DNA of 64,000 nt from Streptosporangium saharense. Lineage in GTDB: Bacteria; Actinomycetota; Actinomycetes; Streptosporangiales; Streptosporangiaceae. The DNA lies in assembly GCF_014203715.1 (NCBI RefSeq), contig NZ_JACHJP010000001.1:536432-600431 (forward strand), in the 5' to 3' direction. Below are positions 33,122-41,883 of the stretch, in pieces. Both the position numbers and the translations under genes were made by a program. The notes under the pieces were generated by a model. The model saw nothing but the letters and a program-made list of their open reading frames with translations. It ran no database searches and was not told the origin of the DNA. Each line of letters opens with the position of its first letter. Position 1 is the first letter of the stretch.

Positions 33122-34168
33122 TCAGACGTCCTGAACGTTCCGGTTTTCCCGGCGGGCGGTCTCGTGGAAGCGGAAGGCCGCGCGGTAGGCGCTGGGGCTG
33201 ACGCCGGACCGCTGGGCGAAACGGGCGCGGAAGGTCGCGGGCGAGCCGAAGCCGCAGCGCTCCGCCACCCGCTCGACCGGCAGGTTCGTGCTCTCCAGCA
33301 GCTCACGCGCCCGATCGACCCTGGCCCGCAGCAGCCAGCGCAGCGGGGTGGTCCCCACCTGGTCCTGGAAGCGGCGGTTGAGGTTGCGGACGCTGGTGTT
33401 CGCCCGGCGGGCGATGTCGGCGAGCGTCAGCGGCCGGTGCAGGTGCTCGCGCATCCAGCCCAGTGTCGGCCCCAGGTCGGTCTCGCCGGGCCCGGGTGGC
33501 GGATGCCGTACGAACTGGGCCTGCCCTCCCTCGCGCTCCGGGGCCATGACGACGCCCCTGGCGACGTCCGCGGCGACCGCGGGGCCGTGGTCGCTCCGCA
33601 CCACGTGCACGCACAGGTCGAGCCCGGCCGCGACCCCCGCCGAGGTGAGGACCTGCCCGGCGTCGACGTAGAGGGCCTTCGGCTCGACCTCGACGAGGGG
33701 GCGGGCGCGGGCCAGCTCCCCGGTCATCCGCCAGTGCGTGGTGGCCCTGCGACCGTCGAGCAGCCCGGCCCTGGCGAGCACGAACGCGCCGGTGCAGATG
33801 GACAGGACCCGGGCGCCGTGCCGCACCGCCGTACGGAGAAGATCAAGCACTTCCGGCGCCACCTCGGGGGCGTCACGGGCCAGGCCGGGCACCACGATCG
33901 TGTCCGCGCGGGCGGCGTCGCGCAGCGGGTGTTCCGGGCGCAGGCGGAAGCACGCGGTGCCGACGGCCGTGGCCATCACGTCGTCGGGCCCGCAGACCAT
34001 GACCCGGTAGAGGGGAGTCCCGTCGGGCGCGTACGCGCTGGAGAACACCTGACAGGGCACCCCCAGGTCGAACGCCACAACCCCGGGAAACGCCAACACG
34101 GCGACGGTCCGCACAGTGGGTACGGCGGGGGCAGACACGGCCAGAACCTGGCGCACGACGGCACTCAC
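33122..34168 (-). CDS. GlxA-family AraC regulator with amidase-like (DJ-1/PfpI) sensor domain
   Basis: The 348-residue protein from GTG 34168 has two parts. Residues about 15-200 form a DJ-1/PfpI fold (TVAVLAFPGVVAFDLGVPCQVF, and the elbow SICTGAFVLARAGLLDGRRATTHW). Residues about 235-335 are an AraC DNA-binding domain (MREHLHRPLTLADIARRANTSVRNLNRRFQDQ, and ERVAERCGFGSPATFRARF). GlxA-type regulators respond to small metabolites. It diverges by 42 bp from a stand-alone DJ-1 protein, which is likely its target. The frame is open further upstream but would overlap that gene. Confidence 0.92.
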   Translation of the reverse strand: MSAVVRQVLAVSAPAVPTVRTVAVLAFPGVVAFDLGVPCQVFSSAYAPDGTPLYRVMVCGPDDVMATAVGTACFRLRPEHPLRDAARADTIVVPGLARDAPEVAPEVLDLLRTAVRHGARVLSICTGAFVLARAGLLDGRRATTHWRMTGELARARPLVEVEPKALYVDAGQVLTSAGVAAGLDLCVHVVRSDHGPAVAADVARGVVMAPEREGGQAQFVRHPPPGPGETDLGPTLGWMREHLHRPLTLADIARRANTSVRNLNRRFQDQVGTTPLRWLLRARVDRARELLESTNLPVERVAERCGFGSPATFRARFAQRSGVSPSAYRAAFRFHETARRENRNVQDV

Positions 34169-34210
34169 GCCGCTGGTCCGTCCCAGCTCTCGCGCACAGA
34201 CTCGTGATCC

Positions 34211-34900
34211 ATGGAACGCAGAACCCTTCTCCAGAGCGCCGCCGCGCTCGTCCCGACCGCCATGACCGGCGGTGGAAGCCACGTGTCCCTGCGGCGGGTG
34301 CACATCGTGCTCTTCGACGGTGTCGAGGAGCTCGACTTCGCCGCGCCGCTGGAGACGCTGGACATCGCGAGCAAGTTCGGCGCGCCGATCGAGACGACGC
34401 TCGTCACCTGCGAGGGGCCGAGGACTGTCGTCGCGAGCTGCGGCACCAGGATCGAGGTCCGCGCCCCCTGGCAGCCGGAGAGCGCGGACGTGATCCTGGT
34501 GCCCGGCGGCGACGTGCTCGACCCCGAACGGCCGGGCGTGGCCAGGGAGATCAGGCGGGGCGTGATCCCCGCCGCGCTGCGGGCCGCCCGGCGCCGACGC
34601 CCGGTCATGGCCTCGGTCTGCACCGGAGCGCTGCTGCTCGGGGCGGCGGGCCTGGTCAGGGGACGGCCCTGCACGACCCACCGGATGAGCAGGGACAAAC
34701 TCGCCGAACAGGGCGGCAAGGTCGTCGACGCCCGGGTGGTCGACGACGGCGACCTCGTGACGTCGGCCGGGGTCACCAGCGGCCTCGAACTGGCCCTGTG
34801 GCTCGTCCAGCGCGGCCACGGCATCGACCTCTCCCTCGACGTCGAACGTGTCCTTGAGTACGAACGCCGGGGCGCCGTCTACCGAACCGGCCAGGGGTGA
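34211..34900 (+). CDS. DJ-1/PfpI-family protein
   Basis: The 229-residue protein shows HIVLFDGVEELDFAAPLETLDIAS near residue 30 and the nucleophile elbow MASVCTGALLLGAAGLVRGR with Cys near residue 139, followed by TTHR. This is the isonitrile hydratase/InhA-like and GATase1-like branch. The first 25 residues (RRTLLQSAAALVPTAM) resemble a weak signal or Tat-like stretch (ERRTLLQ). It is divergent from the GlxA-type regulator. The reaction is unknown; hydration of isonitriles is one documented family activity. Confidence 0.85.
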   Translation: MERRTLLQSAAALVPTAMTGGGSHVSLRRVHIVLFDGVEELDFAAPLETLDIASKFGAPIETTLVTCEGPRTVVASCGTRIEVRAPWQPESADVILVPGGDVLDPERPGVAREIRRGVIPAALRAARRRRPVMASVCTGALLLGAAGLVRGRPCTTHRMSRDKLAEQGGKVVDARVVDDGDLVTSAGVTSGLELALWLVQRGHGIDLSLDVERVLEYERRGAVYRTGQG

Positions 34901-34940
34901 GCCGGGGGACCCTCGGATCCCCCGGCGTGGAGTACGAGCC

Positions 34941-36803
34941 TCAGCGGGCGGCCTCGAAGACCCAGAGGCGGTGGTCCCAGCCGATGTCCTTGGACTGGCG
35001 CGTCCGCAGCCCGGCCTGGGAGGCGAGCTTCTCGACCTGCTCGGCGGAGCGCAGCCCCGAACCGAAGGCGCACTTGAGCCGCAGGTGCTGGAGCGCGTCC
35101 TCGGGGTCGTCGAAGCTGCCCGGCATGCACGGCTCGACCAGGACCAGGTCGGCGCCGTCGGGCAGGCCGTTGGCGGTCTCGGCGAGCACCTGCACGGCGT
35201 CGTCGTCGGGCAGCCAGTTCAGCAGGTGCGCCAGCAGGTAGGTGCCGTCCCCGCCGGGCGGCACCGCGCTCGCGGAGGGGAGAAGCTCGACCTTCGGCAG
35301 CACGTCGGTGTCGAGGACGCTGTCCCTGAGCACGCCGAGCGCGGACGGCAGGGCCGCGATCCGCACCTTCAGCGCGGGGAAGGCCTTGACCAGGGAGTTG
35401 ACGATGCTGCCCGCCCCGCTGCCGCCCGTGGTGAGCGAGGTCGCCGCGCTCCAGTCGTAGGCGCCGACGACGCCGGGCGCGACCCACAGCGCGGTCTCCT
35501 CGACGACGGAGCGGGCCGAGCCGCCCAGTGCCTCGTCGGTCCGTACGGCGGCGCCCAGCGTCTCCCCGGCGAAGGTGCGGTAACCGGCCTGGCCGGTGCG
35601 GAGCGTGTGCACCAGCCCGGACAGCGACAGGTCGAGGGCCGCGTGCGCCCCGCCCAGGTGGTACTCCTCGGCGGAGTGGTCATCCTCGACCAGCTCGTCA
35701 CTGATGGGCGTGAGCCGGTAGCCGCCGTCCTCGTCGAGGCCGAACACCTCCAGCGACACCAGGTAGGACATCAGCACACCCAGGGTCTCCGGGTCGGCCG
35801 AGGCGCGCCGGGCGAGCTCGGGCAGGTCACGCACCCCGGCGTTGACCAGGTCCACCAGGCCGAGCGTGATCGCGGCCCTGATGGCGAAGCCGGGCGCCAG
35901 GTCGGTCAGCTCGTGCAGCCGCTCGTGGGCGTCGTCCTCGTCCTCCTCGTGGACCTCCGCGTCCGGCGAGTCGGCGTTCGCGGGGGCGTGCGAGGTCTCG
36001 GTGCGCCGCCAGTAGCCGGTGAGGTGCATCCACTCGCGGGGCACCTGCCGCTCGTTGACGAGGTGGCGCCGGACGCCCTTGAGGGCGATCGTCTCCCCGG
36101 CCGCCCAGACGAACACGGTTCCGGGCAGCCACTCCAGGTCTCGTACGGCGCGCTCAAGCAGGTCGGTCGTGCCCGCCGGGGCGCCGTCGCGCGACAGCCA
36201 GATGATGTCCGCTTCGGCCCTGGTCGGCAGTTCCTGCTGGTGAGAGGGGTTTCCGATCTCGATGAGGACCTTGGCCCTGGTGCCCTCGGGCATCTCCTCA
36301 AGCCAGCGTCCGATGGCGGGCAGCGCGGTCTCGTCGCCGATGACCAGGATCCAGTCGGCCCCCTCGGGGTGACCGTGGGACATCTTCGGCCCGGCGATCC
36401 AGGCGCTCTGCCCGGGGCTCGCCTGCTCGGCCCAGGACGAGGCCACGCCACCGTCGTGCCGTACGAAATCGAAGTCGATCTCACCGGCCTCGGGGTCGAA
36501 GCGGCGCGGGGTGTAGTCCTTGGCGAGCGGACGCTGGCCGACCGGCCAGTCGAGGCTGCTGACGTTCTGCCTGGGCAGCACGGGCGGCTCGTCCCCGACG
36601 CCGAAGAAGAACTTCACGTGGTCGTCGAAGCCGTCGGAACGCAGTCCGGGCAGGTCGAGCCCGTCGCGGGTGAAGGCGCGCAACTGTTCGCCGCCGAGGG
36701 TGACACGCCGCATCCCCGGCGTGACGTCCGAGACACGCAGGACGGTCAGCTCTCTCAGCACGATGGGAAAGGTGACGACCGCACGGGGGTTGCGGGTGGG
36801 CAT
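34941..36803 (-). CDS. Siderophore-interacting protein (SIP) fused to a methyltransferase-like domain
   Basis: This 620-residue fusion has an SIP-family FAD/NADPH ferric-siderophore reductase at residues 1-275, with KDYTPRRFDPEAGEIDFDFVRHDGG as the FAD-binding signature, ILVIGDETALPAIGRWLEEM as the NAD(P) site and FVWAAGE. An acidic linker (DSPDAEVHEEDEDD, about 280-295) follows. Residues about 300-620 resemble an O-methyltransferase with an N-terminal dimerisation part (LAPGFAIRAAITLGLVDLV) and a weakened SAM loop (TGGSGAGS). SIP alone is about 270 residues, so the second domain is unusual. It lies downstream of the siderophore importer operon. It has a good GGAGA site before ATG 36803. Confidence 0.88.
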   Translation of the reverse strand: MPTRNPRAVVTFPIVLRELTVLRVSDVTPGMRRVTLGGEQLRAFTRDGLDLPGLRSDGFDDHVKFFFGVGDEPPVLPRQNVSSLDWPVGQRPLAKDYTPRRFDPEAGEIDFDFVRHDGGVASSWAEQASPGQSAWIAGPKMSHGHPEGADWILVIGDETALPAIGRWLEEMPEGTRAKVLIEIGNPSHQQELPTRAEADIIWLSRDGAPAGTTDLLERAVRDLEWLPGTVFVWAAGETIALKGVRRHLVNERQVPREWMHLTGYWRRTETSHAPANADSPDAEVHEEDEDDAHERLHELTDLAPGFAIRAAITLGLVDLVNAGVRDLPELARRASADPETLGVLMSYLVSLEVFGLDEDGGYRLTPISDELVEDDHSAEEYHLGGAHAALDLSLSGLVHTLRTGQAGYRTFAGETLGAAVRTDEALGGSARSVVEETALWVAPGVVGAYDWSAATSLTTGGSGAGSIVNSLVKAFPALKVRIAALPSALGVLRDSVLDTDVLPKVELLPSASAVPPGGDGTYLLAHLLNWLPDDDAVQVLAETANGLPDGADLVLVEPCMPGSFDDPEDALQHLRLKCAFGSGLRSAEQVEKLASQAGLRTRQSKDIGWDHRLWVFEAAR

Positions 36804-36833
36804 CTGCGCTTCTCCTTAGTAGAGGGCGTGCCG

Positions 36834-36884
36834 GGTCTGTTTCCTGGGGTCCTCGAAGGTGACGAGGGTCCCAGGAAACAGACC
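36834..36884 (-). terminator. Hairpin between binding-protein and SIP genes
   Basis: A perfect 15-bp stem (GGTCTGTTTCCTGGG at 36834-36848, complement at 36870-36884) encloses a second 5-bp hairpin (CCTCG/CGAGG). It lies 75 bp after the binding-protein stop and 31 bp before the SIP start. It may terminate or attenuate transcription into the SIP gene. Confidence 0.7.
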
Positions 36885-36958
36885 TTAGGACGATCCGGGC
36901 GAGACGGATCCAACCGGGTGGTCAACCCGTGTATCCGACTGGGCCATCGAAAGGCCAC

Positions 36959-37972
36959 TCAGGCCCCGGCGACAGCCTTGGCGAGGATCGGGGTGAGCTG
37001 CTCGACGACCCACGACGAGCTGAGCGCGTCGGGGTAGGCGATCGAGGAGGACAGGGTGTTCTCCGAGGGCACCACCGCGAAGTGCTTGTTCTTCACCGCG
37101 CCGAGCGACTGGAAGAGCTTGTTGCTCTCCAGCTCGGAGAGGCTGAGCAGGCCCTCGTCGCCGAACGGGAAGGTGATCAGGAGGACGTCGGCGTCGAGCT
37201 GGTCGAGATTCTCCAGGCTGACGCTGTTCTTGTCCGCCGAGTAGTCCTTCGCCCTGTCGGTCTTGCGCAGGCCGAGGTCCTCGAACACGCCGGGGTCCTG
37301 GTCACCGTACGACATGAAGGTGACCTGCTCGGGGTGGATGACGGCGTAGGTGTAGGTCTTGCCCTTGAAGGCGGGGTTGGCCGCGGCGGCGTCCGCGATC
37401 GTCTTGCGGTTGGCGGCGATCACCTCGTCGGCCTTGGCGCTCAGCCCCAGCGCCTTGGCGGCCGTCTTCAGCCGCTCCTGCCAGGGCAGGGTGTCGGCGT
37501 CCTCCTTCTTGGCGAAGGTCACGATCGGGGCGACCGGGGCGAGCTTGGCGTAGCTGGTGTCCATCTGCCAGTTGTTGACGGCGAGGATGACGTCGGGCGC
37601 CTCCGCGGCGATGGCCTCGTAGTCGACGCCGTCGGTGTCGTCGTAGGTCTTCAGCTCGGTCACGCCGAGCTTGTCCATGGCCCGCTTCTTGTACTCGGCG
37701 GGCGGGTCCCCGTCCTCGACGTCGGGGACGATCACCGGGACCAGGCCGAGTGCCAGCGCGATGCTGGTGTCACCGTCGGAGACCGTGGCCACCCGCACCG
37801 GCTTCTTCTCGATGGTCGCCTTGCCCCACGCGTTGGTGAGGGTCATGGGGAACTCGGCGGAGGCGGCCGGTGCGGAGGGGTCGGCCGCGGCCTTCTCCAC
37901 GGGGTCGTTCTGCGCGCCACAGGCGGTGACCAGCCCGACGCAGACGAGGGCCGCCACGAACATTTTTCTCAT
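36959..37972 (-). CDS. Siderophore ABC transporter substrate-binding lipoprotein (system A)
   Basis: The 337-residue lipoprotein from ATG 37972 (MRKMFVAALVCVGLVTACGAQ) has its lipobox Cys at about 18. The mature part is a FecB/FepB-type periplasmic-binding protein: RVATVSDGDTSIALALGLVPVIVPDV, PDVILAVNNWQ, and a long connecting helix with LKTAAKALGLSAKADEVIAANRKTI. It binds ferric siderophore outside the membrane and hands it to the FecCD permeases upstream. The start overlaps the ATPase stop by ATGA. It is the last gene of the iron-boxed operon. Confidence 0.93.
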   Translation of the reverse strand: MRKMFVAALVCVGLVTACGAQNDPVEKAAADPSAPAASAEFPMTLTNAWGKATIEKKPVRVATVSDGDTSIALALGLVPVIVPDVEDGDPPAEYKKRAMDKLGVTELKTYDDTDGVDYEAIAAEAPDVILAVNNWQMDTSYAKLAPVAPIVTFAKKEDADTLPWQERLKTAAKALGLSAKADEVIAANRKTIADAAAANPAFKGKTYTYAVIHPEQVTFMSYGDQDPGVFEDLGLRKTDRAKDYSADKNSVSLENLDQLDADVLLITFPFGDEGLLSLSELESNKLFQSLGAVKNKHFAVVPSENTLSSSIAYPDALSSSWVVEQLTPILAKAVAGA

Positions 37973-38760
37973 ACGTTTTTCCTTGAGAGTGGGAAGAGTT
38001 GCGGTGCGCCGGTTATGGGATGGGGGACGACCACGCATTTCAGGCCGAAGACCTCGGCGATGGTCTCCTCGGTGATCACCTGCTCGGGGGAGCCCTGGTG
38101 GATGATCTTTCCGTCCCGCATGGCGATGACGGTCGAGGCGTACAGCGCGGCCTGGTTGAGGTCGTGGGAGACCAGGACGATGGTCTTGCCGGTCCGTTCG
38201 TTGAGTTCGGCCAGCAGGTCCATCACCTCGATCTGGTGGGCGATGTCCAGGTAGGTGGTCGGCTCGTCGAGCAGCAGCGTGGGGGTGTCCTGGGCCAGCG
38301 CGAGCGCGATCCACACGCGTTGCCGCTGGCCGCCCGAGAGCTGGTCGACCGGCCTGTCGATCAGCTCGGCGGTGCCGGTGGCCAGCAGCGCGTCCGCGAT
38401 GGCCACCTCGTCCGCCGCCGTACGGCGCTGCCCGAACCGCCGGTGCGGATGGCGTCCCCGCCAGACCAGGCCGCCGACGGTGATGCTCTCCGGGGCGATC
38501 GGGGACTGCGGCAGGATGCCGAGTTTGCGGGCCACCTGTTTGGTGGGCATCGCGTGGATGTCCGCGCCGTCGAGCAGCACCGAACCCGAGGCGAGCGGCA
38601 GCAGCCGGGCGACCGACTTGAGCAGCGTGGACTTGCCGCAGGCGTTCGGGCCGACCAGGGCGGTGATCTCCCCGGCCGGGATGCCGACGGACAGCCCGTC
38701 GATGATCAACGCCTTGCCGTACCCGCTGCTCAGCAGGCGCGCTTCGAGGTGGTGTGTCAT
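37969..38760 (-). CDS. Siderophore ABC transporter ATP-binding protein (system A)
   Basis: This 263-residue FecE/FepC-type ATPase has Walker A GPNACGKST near residue 38, a Q-loop region (LGILPQSPIAP), the signature LSGGQRQRVWIALALAQDTP near residue 142, and Walker B LLLDEPTTYLDIAHQ. It overlaps both neighbours by 4 bp. It energises the two FecCD permeases and may also serve the ATPase-less system B at 41.9-45.0 kb; the sharing is inference. Confidence 0.95.
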   Translation of the reverse strand: MTHHLEARLLSSGYGKALIIDGLSVGIPAGEITALVGPNACGKSTLLKSVARLLPLASGSVLLDGADIHAMPTKQVARKLGILPQSPIAPESITVGGLVWRGRHPHRRFGQRRTAADEVAIADALLATGTAELIDRPVDQLSGGQRQRVWIALALAQDTPTLLLDEPTTYLDIAHQIEVMDLLAELNERTGKTIVLVSHDLNQAALYASTVIAMRDGKIIHQGSPEQVITEETIAEVFGLKCVVVPHPITGAPQLFPLSRKNV

Positions 38761-39815
38761 GAGGTTGCTCCCGCTCCGCGCCGGAGGACCAGCCAGAAGA
38801 AGTAGGGCGCGCCCAGCAGCGCGGTGAGGACCCCGGTCGGCACCGGGCTGATGAGCGGCGCGTGCTGGGCCAGCAGGTCGGCGCCCAGGACGATGACCGC
38901 GCCGACGAATGCCGACAGGCCGAGCGCGTGCTCCCCGCCGACGAGCCGGGCCGAGATGGGGCCGCTGATCAGCGCCACGAAGCCGATCGGCCCGACGACG
39001 CTGGTCGCCAGTGCCGCGGCCGCCGCGCCGAGCAGCAGGGCGCAGACCCGGGTGAACGAGACGGGCAGGCCGAGCCCGGTGGCCAGCTCGTCGCCCAGCG
39101 CCAGGCCGCTCAGCCCACGGCCGAGTACGGCCACGCCCACCGCGCAGACCGCCAGCGCGAGGCCGAGGGTCAGCACGCCCTCCCAGGTGGCGTCGTTCAC
39201 GCTGCCGATCAGCCAGCGCATCGCGGCGGCGATGCTGTGCTGGTCGGCCACGGTGAACAGGTAGTTGGTGTAGGCGCTGCAGACCGCGCTGAGCCCGATG
39301 CCGACCAGGACCAGCCGGTAGGTGTCGACGCCCTGCCGCCAGCTCAGCGCGTGGATCGCCGCGACCAGCGCGAACGCCCCGAGGATGGCGGCCAGCGGGA
39401 CGCCGAAGGGCAGGGTGGGCGCCAGGATGAGGACGGTGGTCGCCCCCGCGCTGCCGCCCGCGGAGATGCCGACGATGTCGGGGGTGGCCAGCGGGTTGCG
39501 GATGAGTTTCTGGTAGAGCGCGCCGGACAGGCCGAAGAGGGCGCCGGACAGCAGCGCGGCCAGCGCGCGGGGCAGCCGGTTCTGGAAGACCACGTAGTCG
39601 GCGAGGCCGGTGCGCAGCCCGAACGCGGCGGGCAGGATGTCGGCGGCGACGACCCGTCCGCCGCCGAGGAAGAGGGAGGTGGCCAGCAGCCCGGCCAGCA
39701 GGACGCAGCAGGTCGCGAGCACGACCGCGAGCCGTCTCACCTGGACGTTTCTGGTACGGCGCAGCGCGCGGACAGTGTCCGCCTGGGTCGTCGGCACGGT
39801 GAGTGAGTTCGTCAC
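38757..39815 (-). CDS. FecCD-family siderophore permease (system A, second subunit)
   Basis: From GTG 39815 the protein has 352 residues and about nine to ten helices. FecCD marks include FQNRLPRALAALLSGALFGLSGALYQKLIRNPLATPDIVG (residues about 75-115) and GPIGFVALISGPISARLVGG near residue 275. The start overlaps the upstream permease stop (39812) by GTGA. It forms a heterodimeric channel with that protein. The open frame upstream to 40076 overlaps the neighbouring gene and is rejected. Confidence 0.93.
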   Translation of the reverse strand: MTNSLTVPTTQADTVRALRRTRNVQVRRLAVVLATCCVLLAGLLATSLFLGGGRVVAADILPAAFGLRTGLADYVVFQNRLPRALAALLSGALFGLSGALYQKLIRNPLATPDIVGISAGGSAGATTVLILAPTLPFGVPLAAILGAFALVAAIHALSWRQGVDTYRLVLVGIGLSAVCSAYTNYLFTVADQHSIAAAMRWLIGSVNDATWEGVLTLGLALAVCAVGVAVLGRGLSGLALGDELATGLGLPVSFTRVCALLLGAAAAALATSVVGPIGFVALISGPISARLVGGEHALGLSAFVGAVIVLGADLLAQHAPLISPVPTGVLTALLGAPYFFWLVLRRGAGATS

Positions 39816-40849
39816 ACCCGCACCAGGTTCCTGCGGCGGGCCAGCCACACGAAGAACGGCGTGCCGATGATCGCGGTCATGATCGCGACCTGGATCTCGC
39901 CGTGTTCGAGGATCAGGCGTCCCGCCGTGTCCGCGCCGACGAGGAGGATCGCCCCGCAGAGCATGGACAGCGGCAGCGACCAGCGGTGGTCGGCGCCGAC
40001 CAGCATCCTGGCGCAGTGCGCGGCGACCAGTCCGACGAAGGCGACCGGGCCGACCGCGGCGGTCGCCGCCGCGCACAGCAGCACGGCCGCGCCCGCGCCG
40101 AGCAGCCGCGCCCGGTTGACCCTGACGCCCAGTCCGGCCGCGGCCTCGTCGCCCATGCTGAGGACGTTGAGCGTACGGCCGAGCGGCAGGGCGAGCAGCA
40201 GTCCGGCGGCCATGAACGGCAGGGCCTCGCCGAGGACCTTGGCGCGTCCGGTGAGCTGTCCGACCGACCAGAACCTCAGGTGCGAGTAGACCGCCTCGTC
40301 ACGGACCACGAGCAGCGTGATGACCGAGGCCATGACGGCGGCCACCGCGACCCCGGCGAGGACCATCCCGATCGTGGTGCTCGCGGCGGCGGCCCGGGTG
40401 CCCGTGGCGTAGACCAGGGCGGCGGTCAGTCCCGCCCCGGCCAGCGCCAGCCAGAAGTAGCCGGTCACCCCCCGGATGTCGAGGAACAGGATGCCCAGTA
40501 CGACGAACATGGCGGCGCCCTGTTCGACGCCGAGGACCCCCGGGTCGGCCAGCGGGTTCATGGTCAGCGCCTGCATGACCATGCCGGAGCCGCCGAGCGC
40601 GGCGCCGACGGCGAGGCCGAGCAGGGTCCTGGGGATGCGTTCGGTCCACAGGACGTGGGTGTTGTAGCTGTCCCCGCCCGGGTTGACCAGGATCCTGATG
40701 ATCTCCAGTGGGGAGATGTCGCGGGCGCCGAGGCCGATGCTCGCGACGGTGACGACGACCAGGGCGAGGATCGCGGCGACGGCGACGGCCGTACCGCGGG
40801 TGAGTCCTGTCCTGGGGATCGGCGTCACGGGGACGGGGGGATCAGACAT
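39812..40849 (-). CDS. FecCD-family siderophore permease (system A, first subunit)
   Basis: The 345-residue membrane protein is the first gene of the operon. LWTERIPRTLLGLAVGAALGGSGMVMQALTMNPLADPGVLGVEQGAA (about 70-115) is the FecCD hallmark with the EAA-like ATPase contact, and GPVAFVGLVAAHCARMLVG comes late. A 19-bp iron box lies 36 bp upstream of ATG 40849, so expression should rise under iron starvation through DmdR/IdeR-type derepression. Confidence 0.94.
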   Translation of the reverse strand: MSDPPVPVTPIPRTGLTRGTAVAVAAILALVVVTVASIGLGARDISPLEIIRILVNPGGDSYNTHVLWTERIPRTLLGLAVGAALGGSGMVMQALTMNPLADPGVLGVEQGAAMFVVLGILFLDIRGVTGYFWLALAGAGLTAALVYATGTRAAAASTTIGMVLAGVAVAAVMASVITLLVVRDEAVYSHLRFWSVGQLTGRAKVLGEALPFMAAGLLLALPLGRTLNVLSMGDEAAAGLGVRVNRARLLGAGAAVLLCAAATAAVGPVAFVGLVAAHCARMLVGADHRWSLPLSMLCGAILLVGADTAGRLILEHGEIQVAIMTAIIGTPFFVWLARRRNLVRV

Positions 40850-40884
40850 CGGTCATCCTGGCTCCTAACCTGACAAACAGCCGG

Positions 40885-40903
40885 TTAGGTTACCCTTACC
40901 TTA
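40885..40903. promoter_or_regulatory. Iron box (DmdR/IdeR-type) upstream of importer A
   Basis: TTAGGTTACCCTTACCTTA matches the DmdR/IdeR consensus TTAGGTTAGGCTAACCTAA at most positions. It lies between importer A (start 40849, minus) and the AraC regulator (start 40980, plus) and could repress both when iron is present. Confidence 0.85.
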
Positions 40904-40979
40904 TTTGGGTCGATCCAATGTGGAGGGCGGCCGTTCACACTCGGGGACCACGTGCCCCTGATCGTCGGGAGGTCGGACC

Positions 40980-41708
40980 GTGATCGAAGAGGCAGCCGGG
41001 GTGGAGACCCTGGTGGACGACGAGTTCATCGCGGACTGGGGTCACCCGCCGCACGTGCACACCTACCACCAGTTCCTGTTCGTCCCGCTCGGCTGGATCA
41101 CGGTGACGGCGCAGGGCCAGGAGTACCGCCTGTCGGCGTCGGTGGCCCTGTGGATCCCGGCGGGGATCGTGCACAGCTCCAGGTTCGGCGAGGACTCGAT
41201 GATCGTCTCCGAGGCGTTCGACGCGGACCGGTACCGCCTGCCGTACACGGAGATGACCAGCGTGAACGTCACCGACGCGCAGCGCAGGCTGCTGCTGAGC
41301 AGGACCCGCAGGTCTGTGCTGTCGGACGACGCGTTCGCGTTCGCGTCCCTGTCCGCGGCGACGCGGGCGAGCCTTCCCCTGCCGCAGCCGAGCAGCCCGC
41401 TTGCCGTGACCGTCGCCAGGGAACTCGGCCGCAGGCCCGACGATCCGCGTACGGTCACCGAGTGGGCGCTGAGCCTGCACACGAGTTCGACGAGCCTGCG
41501 CCGGGCCTTCCGGGCCGAGACGGGGCTGGCCTTCTCCGAGTGGCGGACCCGGCTGCGGCTCAACCACTCCCTCGACCTGTTGCAGCGGGGACACCTGGTC
41601 GGCGCGGTAGCCGCCATGGTCGGCTTTAGCAGCGTAAATGGCTACATCATGGCGTTCCGGCGGCATTTCGGACAAACGCCGGGTGCATATGCGAAACGCT
41701 CTGCGTAA
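40980..41708 (+). CDS. AraC-family regulator with cupin-type sensor, siderophore locus
   Basis: The 242-residue protein starts at GTG 40980, behind GGGAGG. Residues about 15-90 are an AraC-type cupin (HPPHVHTYHQFLFVPLGWITVT, then VALWIPAGIVHSS). The DNA-binding domain is at about 145-240 (TVTEWALSLHTSSTSLRRAFRAETGLAFSEWRTRLRL, and VAAMVGFSSVNGYIMAFRRHFGQTPGAY). It sits between two siderophore importers and shares the iron-box region with importer A. It is probably an activator that senses the ferric siderophore, as in comparable loci; this is inference. Confidence 0.9.
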   Translation: MIEEAAGVETLVDDEFIADWGHPPHVHTYHQFLFVPLGWITVTAQGQEYRLSASVALWIPAGIVHSSRFGEDSMIVSEAFDADRYRLPYTEMTSVNVTDAQRRLLLSRTRRSVLSDDAFAFASLSAATRASLPLPQPSSPLAVTVARELGRRPDDPRTVTEWALSLHTSSTSLRRAFRAETGLAFSEWRTRLRLNHSLDLLQRGHLVGAVAAMVGFSSVNGYIMAFRRHFGQTPGAYAKRSA

Positions 41709-41806
41709 TCAGCAATTGCCTGACGGATCGGCATAAGGGTGGATAAGAAGGCAGAGGGGAGAGTGCGCGGAGAAAGTCTGGAGTTCCAGGAGAAGGTCTC
41801 TGGTTA

Positions 41807-41825
41807 TTAGGCTAGCCTTGCCTAA
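41807..41825 (+). promoter_or_regulatory. Iron box upstream of importer B
   Basis: TTAGGCTAGCCTTGCCTAA closely matches the DmdR/IdeR 19-bp box, and a further CCTAA follows at 41826-41830. It lies 58 bp before the proposed start of the binding-protein gene. Confidence 0.9.
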
Positions 41826-41883
41826 CCTAAAGGATCATACTTGTCGTGCCATGCGGTCGAACCCTGATGGGGAAGGAATCATT

